DNA from: Pseudomonas sp. R37(2017)
GTDB taxonomy: Bacteria; Pseudomonadota; Gammaproteobacteria; Pseudomonadales; Pseudomonadaceae
Assembly: GCF_002113375.1 (NCBI RefSeq)
Contig: NZ_NEHO01000017.1
Span: forward strand, 1 to 64,000
Length of the DNA stretch: 64,000 nt
Reading direction: 5' to 3'
The translations under genes were made by a program, and so were the position numbers. This document shows positions 1-9,107 of this stretch, piece by piece (positions within the stretch are counted from its first letter, which is position 1; every line of letters begins with the position of its first letter). Under the pieces are notes generated by a model. The model ran no database searches, was not told the DNA's origin, and saw only the letters and a program-made list of their open reading frames with translations.

Positions 1-2538
1 GGGGCCATCGACGCTCGAGGTGCCGGTCAACACACTGCCGCTGACGGCGGTGTCTTCGGCGGTGCTCACGCTTTCACTGAGGTCGGTGAAGCTGTCGTCG
101 ACCGGGGTGACGTTGATGGTCAGGGTCGAGGTGACATTGCTGCCGGAGCCGTCGGTGACGGTGTAGCTGACCGTCGGCACGCTGCCGTTGTAATTCTCGG
201 CAGGCGTGAAGGTATAGGTGCCGTTGGCACCGATCACCAGGGTGCCGACGTTGGCGATGGTCGCTGTCTGGCCGGCGTTGAACGTGCCAGGCACGCCGTC
301 GATGGTGAAGTTGACCACGCTGACTGGGCCGTCGACGCTCGAGGTGCCCGTGAGGACGTTGCCGCTGACGGCGGTGTCTTCGGCAGTGGTCACGTTTTCA
401 CTGAGGTCGGTGAAGCTGTCGTCGACTGGGGTGACGCTGATGTTCAGGGTCGAGGTGACGTTGCTGCCGGAACCGTCGGTGACGGTGTAGCTCACTGTGG
501 GTAAGCTGCCGTTGTAGTTGGCGTCCGGGGTGAAGGTGTAGGCGCCGTTGGCGCCAATGACCAGGGTGCCGACGTTGGCGATGGTCGCGGTCTGCCCGGC
601 ATTGAACGTGCCGGCCATGCCGTCGATGGTGAAGTTGACCACGCTAACCGGGCCATCGACGCTCGAGGTGCCGGTGAGGACGCTGCCGCTGACGGCGGTG
701 TCTTCGGCGGTGGTCACACTCTCGCTGAGGTCGGTGAAGCTGTCATCGACCGGGGTGACATTGATGGTCAGGGTCGAAGTGACATTGCTACCCGAGCCGT
801 CGGTGACGGTGTAGCTCACGGTTGGCACGCTACCGTTGTAGTTGGCGTCCGGAGTAAAGGTGTAGGCGCCGTTGGCGCCAATGACCAGGGTGCCGACGTT
901 GGCGATGGTTGCGGTCTGCCCGGCATTGAACGTGCCGGCCATGCCGTCGATGGTGAAGTTGACCACGCTGACCGGGCCGTCGACGCTCGAGGTGCCCGTG
1001 AGGACGTTGCCGCTGACGGCGGTGTCTTCGTTGGTAGTCACGCTTTCACTGAGGTCGGTGAAGCTGTCGTCGACCGGGGTGACGCTGATGGTCAGGGTCG
1101 AAGTGACATTGCTGCCCGAGCCGTCGGTCACGGTGTAGCTGACGGTTGGCACGCTGCCGTTGTAGTTGGCGTCCGGGGTGAAGGTGTAGGCGCCGTTGGC
1201 GCCGATCACCAGGGTGCCGACGTTGGCGATGGTCGCGGTCTGCCCGGCGTTGAACGTGCCAGCCACACCGTCGATGGTGAAGTTCACCACGCTGACCGGA
1301 CCATCGACGCTCGAGGTACCGGTCAACACACTGCCGCTGACGGCGGTGTCTTCGGCGGTGCTCACGCTTTCACTGAGGTCGGTGAAGCCATCATCAACCG
1401 ACGTGACGCTGATGTTCAGTGTCGAGGTGGAACCGTCGGTCACGGTGTAGCTCACCGTCGGCACTGGACCGTTGTAGTTCTCGGCCGGGGTAAAGGTGTA
1501 GGCGCCGTTGGCGCCGATCACCAGGGTGCCGACATTGGCAATGGTCGCCGTCTGCCCGGCGGTGAAGGTGCCATTGACGCCATCAATGGTGAATGTAACC
1601 ACGCTCAGCACGTTGTCGATGTCGCTGTCGTTGCTCAGCACGTTGCCGGTCGCCGCGGTGTCTTCGGCGGTGACTTGGGTATCGGCAGTCAAAACGCTCG
1701 GATCATCGACCGCTGTCACGGTGAGATCCAGTGTGCTGCTGGAGCCGGTGTTGGTGGTGTACGTAACTTGCGGTACGGCACCGTTATAGTTGGCGTCCGG
1801 AGTAAAGGTGTAGTTGCCATCGGCACCGATGGTCAACGTACCGACGCCGACGATGGTCGCTGTCTGGCCTGCGGTGAAACTGCCGGTCACGCCAGCGATG
1901 GTGAAGCTGGTGACACTGAGCGGCGTTTCGGCATCGCTGTCGTTGGTCAGTACATTGCCCGTCGCGACGCTGTCTTCGGCCAGTGTGGCTGTATCAGTGG
2001 TCAGTACGCTCGGAGTGTTGGCGGACGCGATGGGCGTGGTGGTCGTGATGTTCTGGTTGCCGGTATCAAGCGTAGTGAGGGCAGCAGTGGACTCAAGACC
2101 GTTGGTGGGGAAGCCGATAGTCGGGTCGACACGGCCAGCCGTGGCGTCCAGCATGACAAAGCTGTGACCGCCATCGGCGGCACCCCCACCAGAACCTGTG
2201 GCAGTCGGGCCGGCGGCGGTGGCTTCAAGGTCTTTTGTCGGGTCGGCACCGGCAACAATGGCCTGTTGCAGCTCTTCTACCGAAGGCGCGGCTTGCGCGG
2301 TGGCGGTTGCCAGGTCAGTGCTGGAGTCCGGAGCGTCGGCGCTCCACTGGGTGTCACGGCCCAGATCGAGGGTGCGGCCATCGGCCAGTTCCAGGGAGAC
2401 GGCACCGGAAAGAGCGGTGTCGATCTGGTCACCGGCGAACAGCTTGTCGCCTTCAACGAGTACACGGCGGACGCCCTCCGGGGACACCACGAAAACTTGA
2501 CCGACAATGCTTTTGACGATGGCAACAACACTGCTCAT
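1..2538 (-). CDS. Large LapA/MapA-like biofilm adhesin, N-terminal part (partial)
   Basis: The frame is open from an ATG at 2538 to the left edge: 846 codons with the C-terminus missing. Residues 1-100 form the folded N-terminal retention module typical of LapA adhesins (start MSSVVAIVKSIVGQVFVVSP). A TAAG motif lies at residues 107-110 with a Gly/Ser/Thr-rich linker after it; in LapA the periplasmic protease LapG cuts between the two alanines of this motif to release the adhesin. From about residue 180 there are cadherin-like/VCBS-type repeats of about 108 residues (324 bp), at least six plus a partial one, each with a GxFxAGQTATIxxVGTL core; one unit is 4 residues shorter. There is no Sec signal, as expected for type I secretion by the divergent genes at 2896-7801. 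LapD and LapG are not in the window, so whether this is LapA itself or the second adhesin MapA is open. Confidence 0.85.
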   Translation of the reverse strand, partial: MSSVVAIVKSIVGQVFVVSPEGVRRVLVEGDKLFAGDQIDTALSGAVSLELADGRTLDLGRDTQWSADAPDSSTDLATATAQAAPSVEELQQAIVAGADPTKDLEATAAGPTATGSGGGAADGGHSFVMLDATAGRVDPTIGFPTNGLESTAALTTLDTGNQNITTTTPIASANTPSVLTTDTATLAEDSVATGNVLTNDSDAETPLSVTSFTIAGVTGSFTAGQTATIVGVGTLTIGADGNYTFTPDANYNGAVPQVTYTTNTGSSSTLDLTVTAVDDPSVLTADTQVTAEDTAATGNVLSNDSDIDNVLSVVTFTIDGVNGTFTAGQTATIANVGTLVIGANGAYTFTPAENYNGPVPTVSYTVTDGSTSTLNISVTSVDDGFTDLSESVSTAEDTAVSGSVLTGTSSVDGPVSVVNFTIDGVAGTFNAGQTATIANVGTLVIGANGAYTFTPDANYNGSVPTVSYTVTDGSGSNVTSTLTISVTPVDDSFTDLSESVTTNEDTAVSGNVLTGTSSVDGPVSVVNFTIDGMAGTFNAGQTATIANVGTLVIGANGAYTFTPDANYNGSVPTVSYTVTDGSGSNVTSTLTINVTPVDDSFTDLSESVTTAEDTAVSGSVLTGTSSVDGPVSVVNFTIDGMAGTFNAGQTATIANVGTLVIGANGAYTFTPDANYNGSLPTVSYTVTDGSGSNVTSTLNISVTPVDDSFTDLSENVTTAEDTAVSGNVLTGTSSVDGPVSVVNFTIDGVPGTFNAGQTATIANVGTLVIGANGTYTFTPAENYNGSVPTVSYTVTDGSGSNVTSTLTINVTPVDDSFTDLSESVSTAEDTAVSGSVLTGTSSVDGP

Positions 2539-2895
2539 TGAAGACTCTCCGGGTGTCACGTTCAGTTGACTTCCATGGACCTGATAGCGCTCCGCGCCGA
2601 CCAGTCTGGACGTTCTTTGCAAAATAGATGCACAAATTTGACGCTTCAATTCGTCAATATTTTGGCTATATTTTTTCGCTATTAACTTTATGCCAAAGTA
2701 TTGACCTTCTTGGAGTCATCCTAAACAATCGTCCCAGTAATGTCACATTGATATTTGAGCTGTGACCCGCCCTCGGTCTGTGATCCAGTTCCGCTTTTTT
2801 AACTTTCCGACATACGGTCATTTCGCTTGCCATCTTCCAACACGGCGCGCTGTTCCGTCGTGATTCAAGACAAGAAGTCCCGGGAAATTCCTACA
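2539..2895. promoter_or_regulatory. Divergent promoter region between adhesin and its secretion operon
   Basis: This 357-base gap is AT-rich in its centre (about 2620-2760) and separates the adhesin (minus) from the secretion operon (plus). I see no ORF of its own. It holds a perfect TTGACG/CGTCAA inverted repeat and the FleQ-like box listed separately. I could not place -35/-10 boxes with confidence. Confidence 0.6.
2653..2666 (+). promoter_or_regulatory. Candidate FleQ box
   Basis: The sequence GTCAATATTTTGGC matches the published FleQ consensus GTCAATAAATTGAC at 11 of 14 positions. It lies about 115 bases upstream of the adhesin start. FleQ is the cyclic-di-GMP-responsive regulator that binds upstream of adhesin genes in pseudomonads. 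The first bases overlap the right arm of an inverted repeat (TTGACG at 2638-2643, CGTCAA at 2652-2657). The regulatory role is inferred. Confidence 0.4.
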
Positions 2896-4248
2896 ATGCG
2901 TTCGCCTTTGTTCATGGCTCTACCTTTCGCCCTCGCCGCGTCTTTCGTCCAGGCACAATCCTTACCAGAAGCCATGCAACAAGCACTGGATGTCCATCCG
3001 GAGGTCCAGGCCGGCGTCAACAGTCGGTTGGCGGCTGATTACCAGTTGAAGGCTGCGCAAGGTGGATACCTGCCTCGGGTCGACCTGTTGGGCGGTTATG
3101 GTCGCGAAGGCACCGATAGCGTGACTACACGCACTGACGGCAATAACAATCACTGGGAAACCCTGAATCGCAGCGAGTCGAGTTTGCGACTGACCCAAAT
3201 GGTTTTTGACGGTTTTGCGACGTCCAGCGAAGTAGGGCGTCAACAAGCCACCGTCAATTCCCGCGCCTATTCGCTGTTGAGTACTTCCGAGCGTACCGGG
3301 CTGACCGTGGCCCAGGTTTATCTCGATGTGCTGACCCGTCGCGAATTCGTGCGTCTGGCCGAGGACAACCTCAAGAGCCACCAACGCATTTACGACCAGA
3401 TCCAGCTGCGCACCCAGCGCGGCGTCGGCAGCGGTGCCGACCTCGATCAGGCGGAGGCGCGGATGGCCCAGGCACGTAATAACCTGATCACCGAGCAGAC
3501 CAACCTGGCTGACGCCGAAACCAACTACCTCTCCGCTGTCGGCCAAATGCCGGATCAACTGGAGCGTCCGGCGAGTTTTCTGGCGCTGATGCCGGCCAAT
3601 CTGAATGAAGCTCGCGCGCAGATGCTGGAAAACAGTCCGATCCTGCGCTCGGCCGAATCCGATATCGCCGCTGCCGAGAAGCAGTACGACACGGCCAAGT
3701 CGACTTTCTACCCACGCTTCGACGCTGAGTTGGGTCGTACCGCGGACAACGACATCGATGGCCAGAACGGCCACGACAACGAATGGCAAGCCATGCTGCG
3801 CATGCGCTTCAACCTGTATTCCGGCGGCAGCAACAAGGCTGACCTGGAATCCAAGTCCTACCTGTCGAACCAGGCGCTGGACATCCGCAACAACGCCTTG
3901 CGCCAATTGAATGAGGAACTGGGCCTGGCCTGGAACGCCTTGAACAATGCCAACGCGCAGGTGCCGATCGCCCAGCAATACGTCGATCACAGCACCGCCG
4001 TGCGTACCGCTTACCAGCGTCAGTTCACCCTCGGCGAACGCTCCCTGCTGGATTTGCTCGACAGCGAGAACGAGCTGTTCACCTCTTCGCGCCGTCTGGT
4101 GGAGATCAAGAACATTCAGTTATTTACTCAATACCGAATCAAGGCGACCATGGGCGAGTTGCTCAAGAGCCAGGGAGTGGTCGCACCATTGGCATCCGTT
4201 GTGCAGAACGACGTGAAGCCCAAGGTCCAATTGCCCGGTTTGAATTGA
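2896..4248 (+). CDS. Outer-membrane factor of the type I adhesin secretion system (LapE/TolC-like)
   Basis: A 450-residue TolC-family outer-membrane channel. I chose the ATG at 2896 because it is followed at once by a clean signal peptide (MRSPLFMALPFALAASFVQA, cut before QSLPEA); the frame extends 23 codons upstream without signal character. The mature protein shows two TolC repeats, with the usual LPEAMQQALDVHPEV opening, AQVYLDVLTRREFVRLAEDN, and the second-repeat motif QRQFTLGERSLLDLLDSENE. It would form the outer-membrane exit duct for the adhesin, joined by the HlyD-type protein at 6437 and the ABC exporter at 4291. It is first in a three-gene operon with lapB and lapC homologues. In Pseudomonas fluorescens Pf0-1 the equivalent gene is lapE (or mapE). 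Confidence 0.88.
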   Translation: MRSPLFMALPFALAASFVQAQSLPEAMQQALDVHPEVQAGVNSRLAADYQLKAAQGGYLPRVDLLGGYGREGTDSVTTRTDGNNNHWETLNRSESSLRLTQMVFDGFATSSEVGRQQATVNSRAYSLLSTSERTGLTVAQVYLDVLTRREFVRLAEDNLKSHQRIYDQIQLRTQRGVGSGADLDQAEARMAQARNNLITEQTNLADAETNYLSAVGQMPDQLERPASFLALMPANLNEARAQMLENSPILRSAESDIAAAEKQYDTAKSTFYPRFDAELGRTADNDIDGQNGHDNEWQAMLRMRFNLYSGGSNKADLESKSYLSNQALDIRNNALRQLNEELGLAWNALNNANAQVPIAQQYVDHSTAVRTAYQRQFTLGERSLLDLLDSENELFTSSRRLVEIKNIQLFTQYRIKATMGELLKSQGVVAPLASVVQNDVKPKVQLPGLN

Positions 4249-4290
4249 GCAGGACCTTCATCGTTCAATTGTCAGCCAAGAGTGCCGAGC

Positions 4291-6447
4291 GTGGAATCAG
4301 AAGTCAGTCGGGTTCAACTCATTCATGATCCGCGCGCGATGCATGACGATCCGCTACTGGATGGTCTGCTCGCTCTTTGCATGCTGCACCAGAAGCCTGC
4401 CAGCGCGGCAATGCTTACCACCGGCCTGCCGCTGCCCGAGCAACGCTTGAGTGCCGACCTGCTGCCTCGCGCGGCAGCTCGCGCGGGGCTGCAAGGTCGG
4501 GTGCTGCAACGCAGGCTGGAAAATATTCCGGTTATTGCCATGCCGGCATTGTTGCTGCTCAAGGACGGTCGCAGTGCCGTCCTGCTCGGCTGGCAAGGCG
4601 AAGATCAGGCGCGGGTGCTGCTCAGCGAAAGCGATGGCGGTGAGTCCCTGGTCAGCCGCGAGCTGCTGGCCGACGACTACACCGGCAAGGTCTTTTTCGC
4701 CCAGCCCCAGCACAAATTCGACGTCAATCACGGCACGCTGATTCCGCGTGCGCGCTCGTGGTTCCGCGACACCCTCAAGCGTTCGCGCTGGTTGTACACC
4801 GACGCCATCGCCGCCAGTTTCCTGATCAATATCATTGCCATGGCCGCGCCGTTGTTCGTGATGAACGTCTACGACCGCGTCGTGCCGAACCAGGCCGAAG
4901 CGACGCTGTGGGTGCTGGCGCTTGGCATCTCTGGCGCCTACCTCTTCGACCTCATCCTGAAAAGCCTGCGCAGCCTGTGCCTGGATCTGGCGGGCAAGAA
5001 AACCGACCTGATCATCTCGGCCACGCTGTTCGAGCGCATCGTGGGCATGGCCATGAAGTACCGGCCGGCGCGGGTCGGCAGCTTTGCCCAGAACATCCAT
5101 GAGTTCCAGAGCCTGCGGGATTTCCTCGCTTCGCTGACCCTCACCAGCCTGATCGACCTGCCGTTCACCCTCCTGATTTTCCTCGTCATCGCGATCCTCG
5201 GCGGGCATCTGGTGTGGATACCGGTGCTGGCGTTCCCGATCGCCCTGGCCATCGGCTATGCCTTGCAGAAACCCCTGGTGGCGACCATGGAACGAACCAT
5301 GGCGCTGGGGGCCGAGCGTCAGTCGAGCCTGATCGAAACCCTGGCCGGCCTGGATGCGGTGAAGGTCAACAACGCCGAAAGCGAACGCCAATATCAGTGG
5401 GAACAGACCATCGGCACCCTCAGCCGCCTTGAACTGCGGGTGAAAATGCTTTCCGGCCTGGCGATGAACATCACCTTGCTGATCCAGCAACTGGCCGGCG
5501 TGATCATGATCGTCTTCGGCGTGTATCAGATCATCGACGGTAACCTGAGCATGGGTGGCCTGGTTGCCTGTTACATGCTCAGTGGTCGTGCGCTCAGTCC
5601 ACTGGCGTCTTTGTCCGGGTTGTTGACCCGCTATCAGCAGGCACGGGTGACCATGACCTCGGTCGACCAGATGATGGAGCTGCCCCAGGAGCGCAATTTC
5701 GAGGAGCGCCCGCTCAGCCGCAAGGTGCTGCAAGGTGGCATTGAGTGCCGCCAGCTCAACTTCACTTACCCGCAACAACAGAACCCGGCGCTGAAGAACA
5801 TCACCCTGTCGATTCGTCCCGGCGAGAAAATCGGCATCATTGGCCGAAGCGGCTCGGGCAAGAGCTCGCTGGCGAAATTGCTGGTGGGGCTGTACCAACC
5901 GGATGATGGCGCGTTGTTGGTCGATGGTGTGGATATCCGCCAGATCGACGTCAGCGAACTGCGCTACAACATCGGCTATGTGCCCCAGGACATTCAGTTG
6001 CTCGCCGGCACCTTGCGCGACAACCTGGTTTCCGGCGCGCGCTATGTCGAAGACGAACTGGTGCTGCAAGCGGCAGAGCTGGCCGGCGTCCACGAATATG
6101 CGCGCCTGCACCCTCAGGGTTATGAGCTGCAAGTGGGCGAACGCGGGCAGAACCTCTCCGGCGGTCAAAGGCAAAACGTCGCCCTGGCCCGTGCATTGTT
6201 GCTCAACCCGCCGATCCTGCTGCTCGACGAGCCGACCAGTGCCATGGATAACACCGGCGAAGAGCGTCTCAAGCAGCGTCTGGCGGCCGTGATCGAGAAC
6301 AAGACCATGGTGCTGGTAACGCACCGGGCATCGCTGTTGTCGCTGGTTGAGCGGCTGATCGTGATCGACCGCGGGCAGATACTCGCCGACGGCCCGAAAG
6401 CCGCGGTGATGGAAGCGTTGAAGAAGGGGCAGATCAGTGTTGCTTAA
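4291..6447 (+). CDS. lapB: Type I secretion ABC exporter, LapB-like
   Basis: A 718-residue inner-membrane ABC transporter/ATPase that powers secretion of the large adhesin. The N-terminal 130 residues form a C39-like domain without the DCG catalytic cysteine motif of active C39 peptidases (DPLLDGLLALCMLHQ in its place), so it should bind rather than cut the substrate. The transmembrane domain follows (about residues 165-430). The C-terminal ATPase has Walker A GRSGSGKSS, signature LSGGQRQ, Walker B ILLLDEPTSAMD and the H-loop VTHRAS. The start is a GTG at 4291 (VESEVSRVQ), which fits the LapB start I recall; a GTG three codons earlier (4282) is possible. It overlaps the next gene by 11 bases. 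Given the divergent arrangement the paralogue name mapB is also possible. Confidence 0.88.
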   Translation: MESEVSRVQLIHDPRAMHDDPLLDGLLALCMLHQKPASAAMLTTGLPLPEQRLSADLLPRAAARAGLQGRVLQRRLENIPVIAMPALLLLKDGRSAVLLGWQGEDQARVLLSESDGGESLVSRELLADDYTGKVFFAQPQHKFDVNHGTLIPRARSWFRDTLKRSRWLYTDAIAASFLINIIAMAAPLFVMNVYDRVVPNQAEATLWVLALGISGAYLFDLILKSLRSLCLDLAGKKTDLIISATLFERIVGMAMKYRPARVGSFAQNIHEFQSLRDFLASLTLTSLIDLPFTLLIFLVIAILGGHLVWIPVLAFPIALAIGYALQKPLVATMERTMALGAERQSSLIETLAGLDAVKVNNAESERQYQWEQTIGTLSRLELRVKMLSGLAMNITLLIQQLAGVIMIVFGVYQIIDGNLSMGGLVACYMLSGRALSPLASLSGLLTRYQQARVTMTSVDQMMELPQERNFEERPLSRKVLQGGIECRQLNFTYPQQQNPALKNITLSIRPGEKIGIIGRSGSGKSSLAKLLVGLYQPDDGALLVDGVDIRQIDVSELRYNIGYVPQDIQLLAGTLRDNLVSGARYVEDELVLQAAELAGVHEYARLHPQGYELQVGERGQNLSGGQRQNVALARALLLNPPILLLDEPTSAMDNTGEERLKQRLAAVIENKTMVLVTHRASLLSLVERLIVIDRGQILADGPKAAVMEALKKGQISVA

Positions 6448-7801
6448 GTCGGGTAAGGATTCGATCCGTCGCTACTTCAAAGGCTCTGCTTCACTGCAGG
6501 GCCAGCCGCTGCCGGAGGTCAACAAGGCACTGATCGAGGATGCGCCACGGGTCGTGCGTCTGACGATCTGGGCGATCATCGCGTTCTTCGTGTTCCTGAT
6601 GCTCTGGGCCAACTTCGCGGTCATCGACGAAGTGACCAAGGGCGACGGCAAGGCGATTCCATCGTCGAAGATCCAGAAAATCCAGAACCTTGAAGGCGGC
6701 ATCGTTTCCGAGCTGTTCGTCAAGGAAGGGCAGATCGTCGAGGCTGGTGCACCACTGGTTCGCCTGGATGACACTCGATTTGCGTCGAACGTCGGCGAAA
6801 CAGAGGCCGATCGGTTGTCGATGGTGCTGCGGGTCGAACGCTTGAGCGCCGAGGTCGATGACCGTCCGCTGAACTTCCCCGAGGATGTGCTCAAGGCCGT
6901 GCCGGGCCAGGCCAAGAGCGAAGAGTCGCTCTATATCAGCCGCCGCCAGCAGTTGCATGACGAGATTGGTGGCTTGCAGGAGCAATTGATCCAGCGTCAG
7001 CAAGAGCTGCGCGAATTCACCTCCAAACAGGCGCAGTATCGCCAGCAATTAGGCTTCCAGCGCCAGGAAATCAGCATGTCCGAGCCGTTGGTGGCCCAGG
7101 GCGCGGTATCGCCGGTGGAAGTCCTGCGTCTCAGACGCGCCGAAGCGGAGACCCGTGGTCAGCTCGACGCCACCACCCTGGCTATTCCGCGAGCCGAATC
7201 GGCAATCAAGGAAGTGCAGCGCAAGATCGACGAAACTCGCGGCAAGTTCCGTAGCGAAGCCCTGACCCAGCTCAATGAAGCACGTACCGATCTGAACAAG
7301 GCCCAGGCCACCGGCAAGGCCCTGGAAGACCGGGTCAGCCGCACGCTGGTCACTTCGCCGGTGCGCGGTATCGTCAACAAGTTGCTGGTCAATACCATCG
7401 GTGGGGTTATCCAGCCAGGCAGCGACCTGGTGGAAATCGTACCGCTGGACGACACCTTGCTGGTCGAGGCGAAGATCCGCCCGCAGGACATCGCGTTCCT
7501 GCACCCGGGACAGGAAGCGACGGTGAAATTCACCGCCTATGACTACACCATCTACGGCGGGATGAAGGCCAAGCTGGAGCAGATCGGTGCCGATACCATC
7601 ACCGACGACGACAAGAAAACGACTTACTACCTCATCAAGCTGCGCACCGACCGCAGCCACCTGGGCACCGATGAAAAGCCGTTGCTGATCATTCCGGGGA
7701 TGGTGGCCTCGGTGGACATCATTACCGGCAAGAAGACCATCCTCAGCTATCTGATCAAGCCGATCATCAAGGCGCGGTCCGAGGCGCTGCACGAGCGGTA
7801 G
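6437..7801 (+). CDS. lapC: Type I secretion membrane-fusion protein, LapC/HlyD-like
   Basis: A 454-residue periplasmic adaptor that links the ABC exporter to the outer-membrane factor. It starts at a GTG (6437) inside the end of lapB, so the two are translationally coupled. A single transmembrane helix lies at about residues 43-65 (VVRLTIWAIIAFFVFLMLWA). The first half of the lipoyl domain (IQKIQNLEGGIVSELFVKEG) is followed by a long coiled coil, then the second lipoyl half (TLVTSPVRGIVNKLLV) and a beta-barrel domain. Length and order are typical of the HlyD family of adhesin secretion systems. A REP pair follows the gene. Confidence 0.88.
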   Translation: MLLKSGKDSIRRYFKGSASLQGQPLPEVNKALIEDAPRVVRLTIWAIIAFFVFLMLWANFAVIDEVTKGDGKAIPSSKIQKIQNLEGGIVSELFVKEGQIVEAGAPLVRLDDTRFASNVGETEADRLSMVLRVERLSAEVDDRPLNFPEDVLKAVPGQAKSEESLYISRRQQLHDEIGGLQEQLIQRQQELREFTSKQAQYRQQLGFQRQEISMSEPLVAQGAVSPVEVLRLRRAEAETRGQLDATTLAIPRAESAIKEVQRKIDETRGKFRSEALTQLNEARTDLNKAQATGKALEDRVSRTLVTSPVRGIVNKLLVNTIGGVIQPGSDLVEIVPLDDTLLVEAKIRPQDIAFLHPGQEATVKFTAYDYTIYGGMKAKLEQIGADTITDDDKKTTYYLIKLRTDRSHLGTDEKPLLIIPGMVASVDIITGKKTILSYLIKPIIKARSEALHER

Positions 7802-7826
7802 GCATTCATCGAGGCTGATGGCCTCT

Positions 7827-7944
7827 TCGTCGGAACGCCGCCCGGAGCAGGCTCGCTCCCACATGGATATTTGCTGGAACACAATTTTGTGCCAAGCGCA
7901 GACCCCCTGTAGGAGCGAGCATGCTCCGGGCGGCGTTCCGACGA
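7827..7944. repeat. REP palindrome pair (inverted)
   Basis: Two Pseudomonas REP elements face each other: 7827-7863 and 7908-7944. Both contain the GGAACGCCGCCCGGAGC / reverse-complement block together with the GGAGCGAGC core. They lie just after lapC. Such pairs can form stable RNA hairpins and protect or end transcripts. Confidence 0.85.
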
Positions 7945-8201
7945 TGGCGTCAACGGAAATACAAAGATCTACGTCAGAAAGTGACAATTAACGTCACACC
8001 ACGATTCCTCGATCCCCCGTAGCAATCGCCATATCGTTATTCGTTAACGGTATTTAAATTTCAATTCTTATATCTATAAAGTTAATCCCCTGCGTACCTG
8101 CCGACCAATCGGCGCGCCGCACGACACGAACCAACACGGGATTTCCGTGAGTTTCTGATCGACGCGCGCGCCTTTGAGCGTGCCGTGCGTGGGAGTGATT
8201 T
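7945..8201. promoter_or_regulatory. Upstream region of the TauD-like operon
   Basis: Together with the REP pair this fills the 400-base gap before the dioxygenase gene. An AT-rich stretch at about 8030-8085 (including TTAACGGTATTTAAATTTC and TTATATCTATAAAG) is the likely promoter. It resembles the AT-rich promoters of sulfur-starvation genes, but I found no defined CysB site. Confidence 0.4.
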
Positions 8202-9089
8202 ATGTCTGCAGCTTCAGCTTCGCCAAGCATCGCGCCACAATTCTTTGAAGTCCGCCCGTTCGGCGGTGCGGTGGGTGCCGAAATCATCGGTCTCGACCTG
8301 TCCCGCCCGATCAATGATCAGGATTTCGCACGCATTCACCGCGCGCATCTGGATCATCACGTGGTGGTGTTCCGTGACCAGCGCATCACCCCCGAACAGC
8401 ACATCGACTTCAGCCGTCGTTTTGGCGTGTTGCAGATCCATGTACTCAAGCAGTTCCTGCTGGCAAACCACCCGGAAATCCTCATCGTTTCCAATATCGT
8501 CGAGAACGGCCAGAACATCGGCCTGGGCGATGCCGGCAAGTTCTGGCACTCCGACCTCTCCTACAAGGAACTGCCGAGCCTTGGCTCGATGCTGCACGCC
8601 CAGGAGCTGCCATCGGAGGGCGGCGACACGCTGTTCGCCGACATGCACAAGGCCTGGGACACCTTGCCCGAGGCGCTGCGCAAAGCGGTGGAAGGCCGCT
8701 CGGCCGCGCACTCCTACACGGCGCGTTACAGCGAAAGCAAATTCGAAGGCAACTGGCGCCCCACCCTGACCCCTGAGCAACTGGCCCAGGTCGCCGAAGT
8801 CGTCCACCCGGTCGTGCGCACCCATCCGGAAAACGGTCGCAAGGCACTGTTCGTCAGCGAAGGGTTCACCACCCGCATCCTTGGCCTGCCGGAAGACGAG
8901 AGCCAACAACTGCTGAGCGAGCTCTACGCCCACAGTGTGTTGCCGCAAAACATCTACCGCCACCAATGGCAGCCCCATGACCTGGTGTTCTGGGACAACC
9001 GTTCGCTGATCCACCTCGCCGCCGGCTGCCCCAGCCATCTGCGCCGCAAGCTTTACCGCACCACCATCCAGGGCGACGCGCCTTTCTGA
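8202..9089 (+). CDS. TauD/TfdA-family Fe(II)/2-oxoglutarate dioxygenase
   Basis: A 295-residue cytoplasmic oxygenase of the taurine dioxygenase family. The iron-binding facial triad is visible as the HxD of FWHSDLSYKE and the distal histidine of SLIHLAAG. The arginine that binds 2-oxoglutarate is in the RRKLYRTTI segment. TauD itself releases sulfite from taurine, but family members also act on alkyl sulfates, 2,4-D and others, so the substrate is not fixed. The start ATG has GGGAG 6 bases upstream. The gene is followed by a binding protein, ATPase and permease of the nitrate/sulfonate/taurine importer type. A sulfonate or sulfate-ester desulfurisation role is therefore the best guess. Confidence 0.8.
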   Translation: MSAASASPSIAPQFFEVRPFGGAVGAEIIGLDLSRPINDQDFARIHRAHLDHHVVVFRDQRITPEQHIDFSRRFGVLQIHVLKQFLLANHPEILIVSNIVENGQNIGLGDAGKFWHSDLSYKELPSLGSMLHAQELPSEGGDTLFADMHKAWDTLPEALRKAVEGRSAAHSYTARYSESKFEGNWRPTLTPEQLAQVAEVVHPVVRTHPENGRKALFVSEGFTTRILGLPEDESQQLLSELYAHSVLPQNIYRHQWQPHDLVFWDNRSLIHLAAGCPSHLRRKLYRTTIQGDAPF

Positions 9090-9107
9090 TCTATCGGAGA
9101 TTTGACC

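Noticed and set aside
1..1790. Small plus-strand frames repeating every 324 bp
   Set aside because: They are shadows of the minus-strand adhesin repeats.
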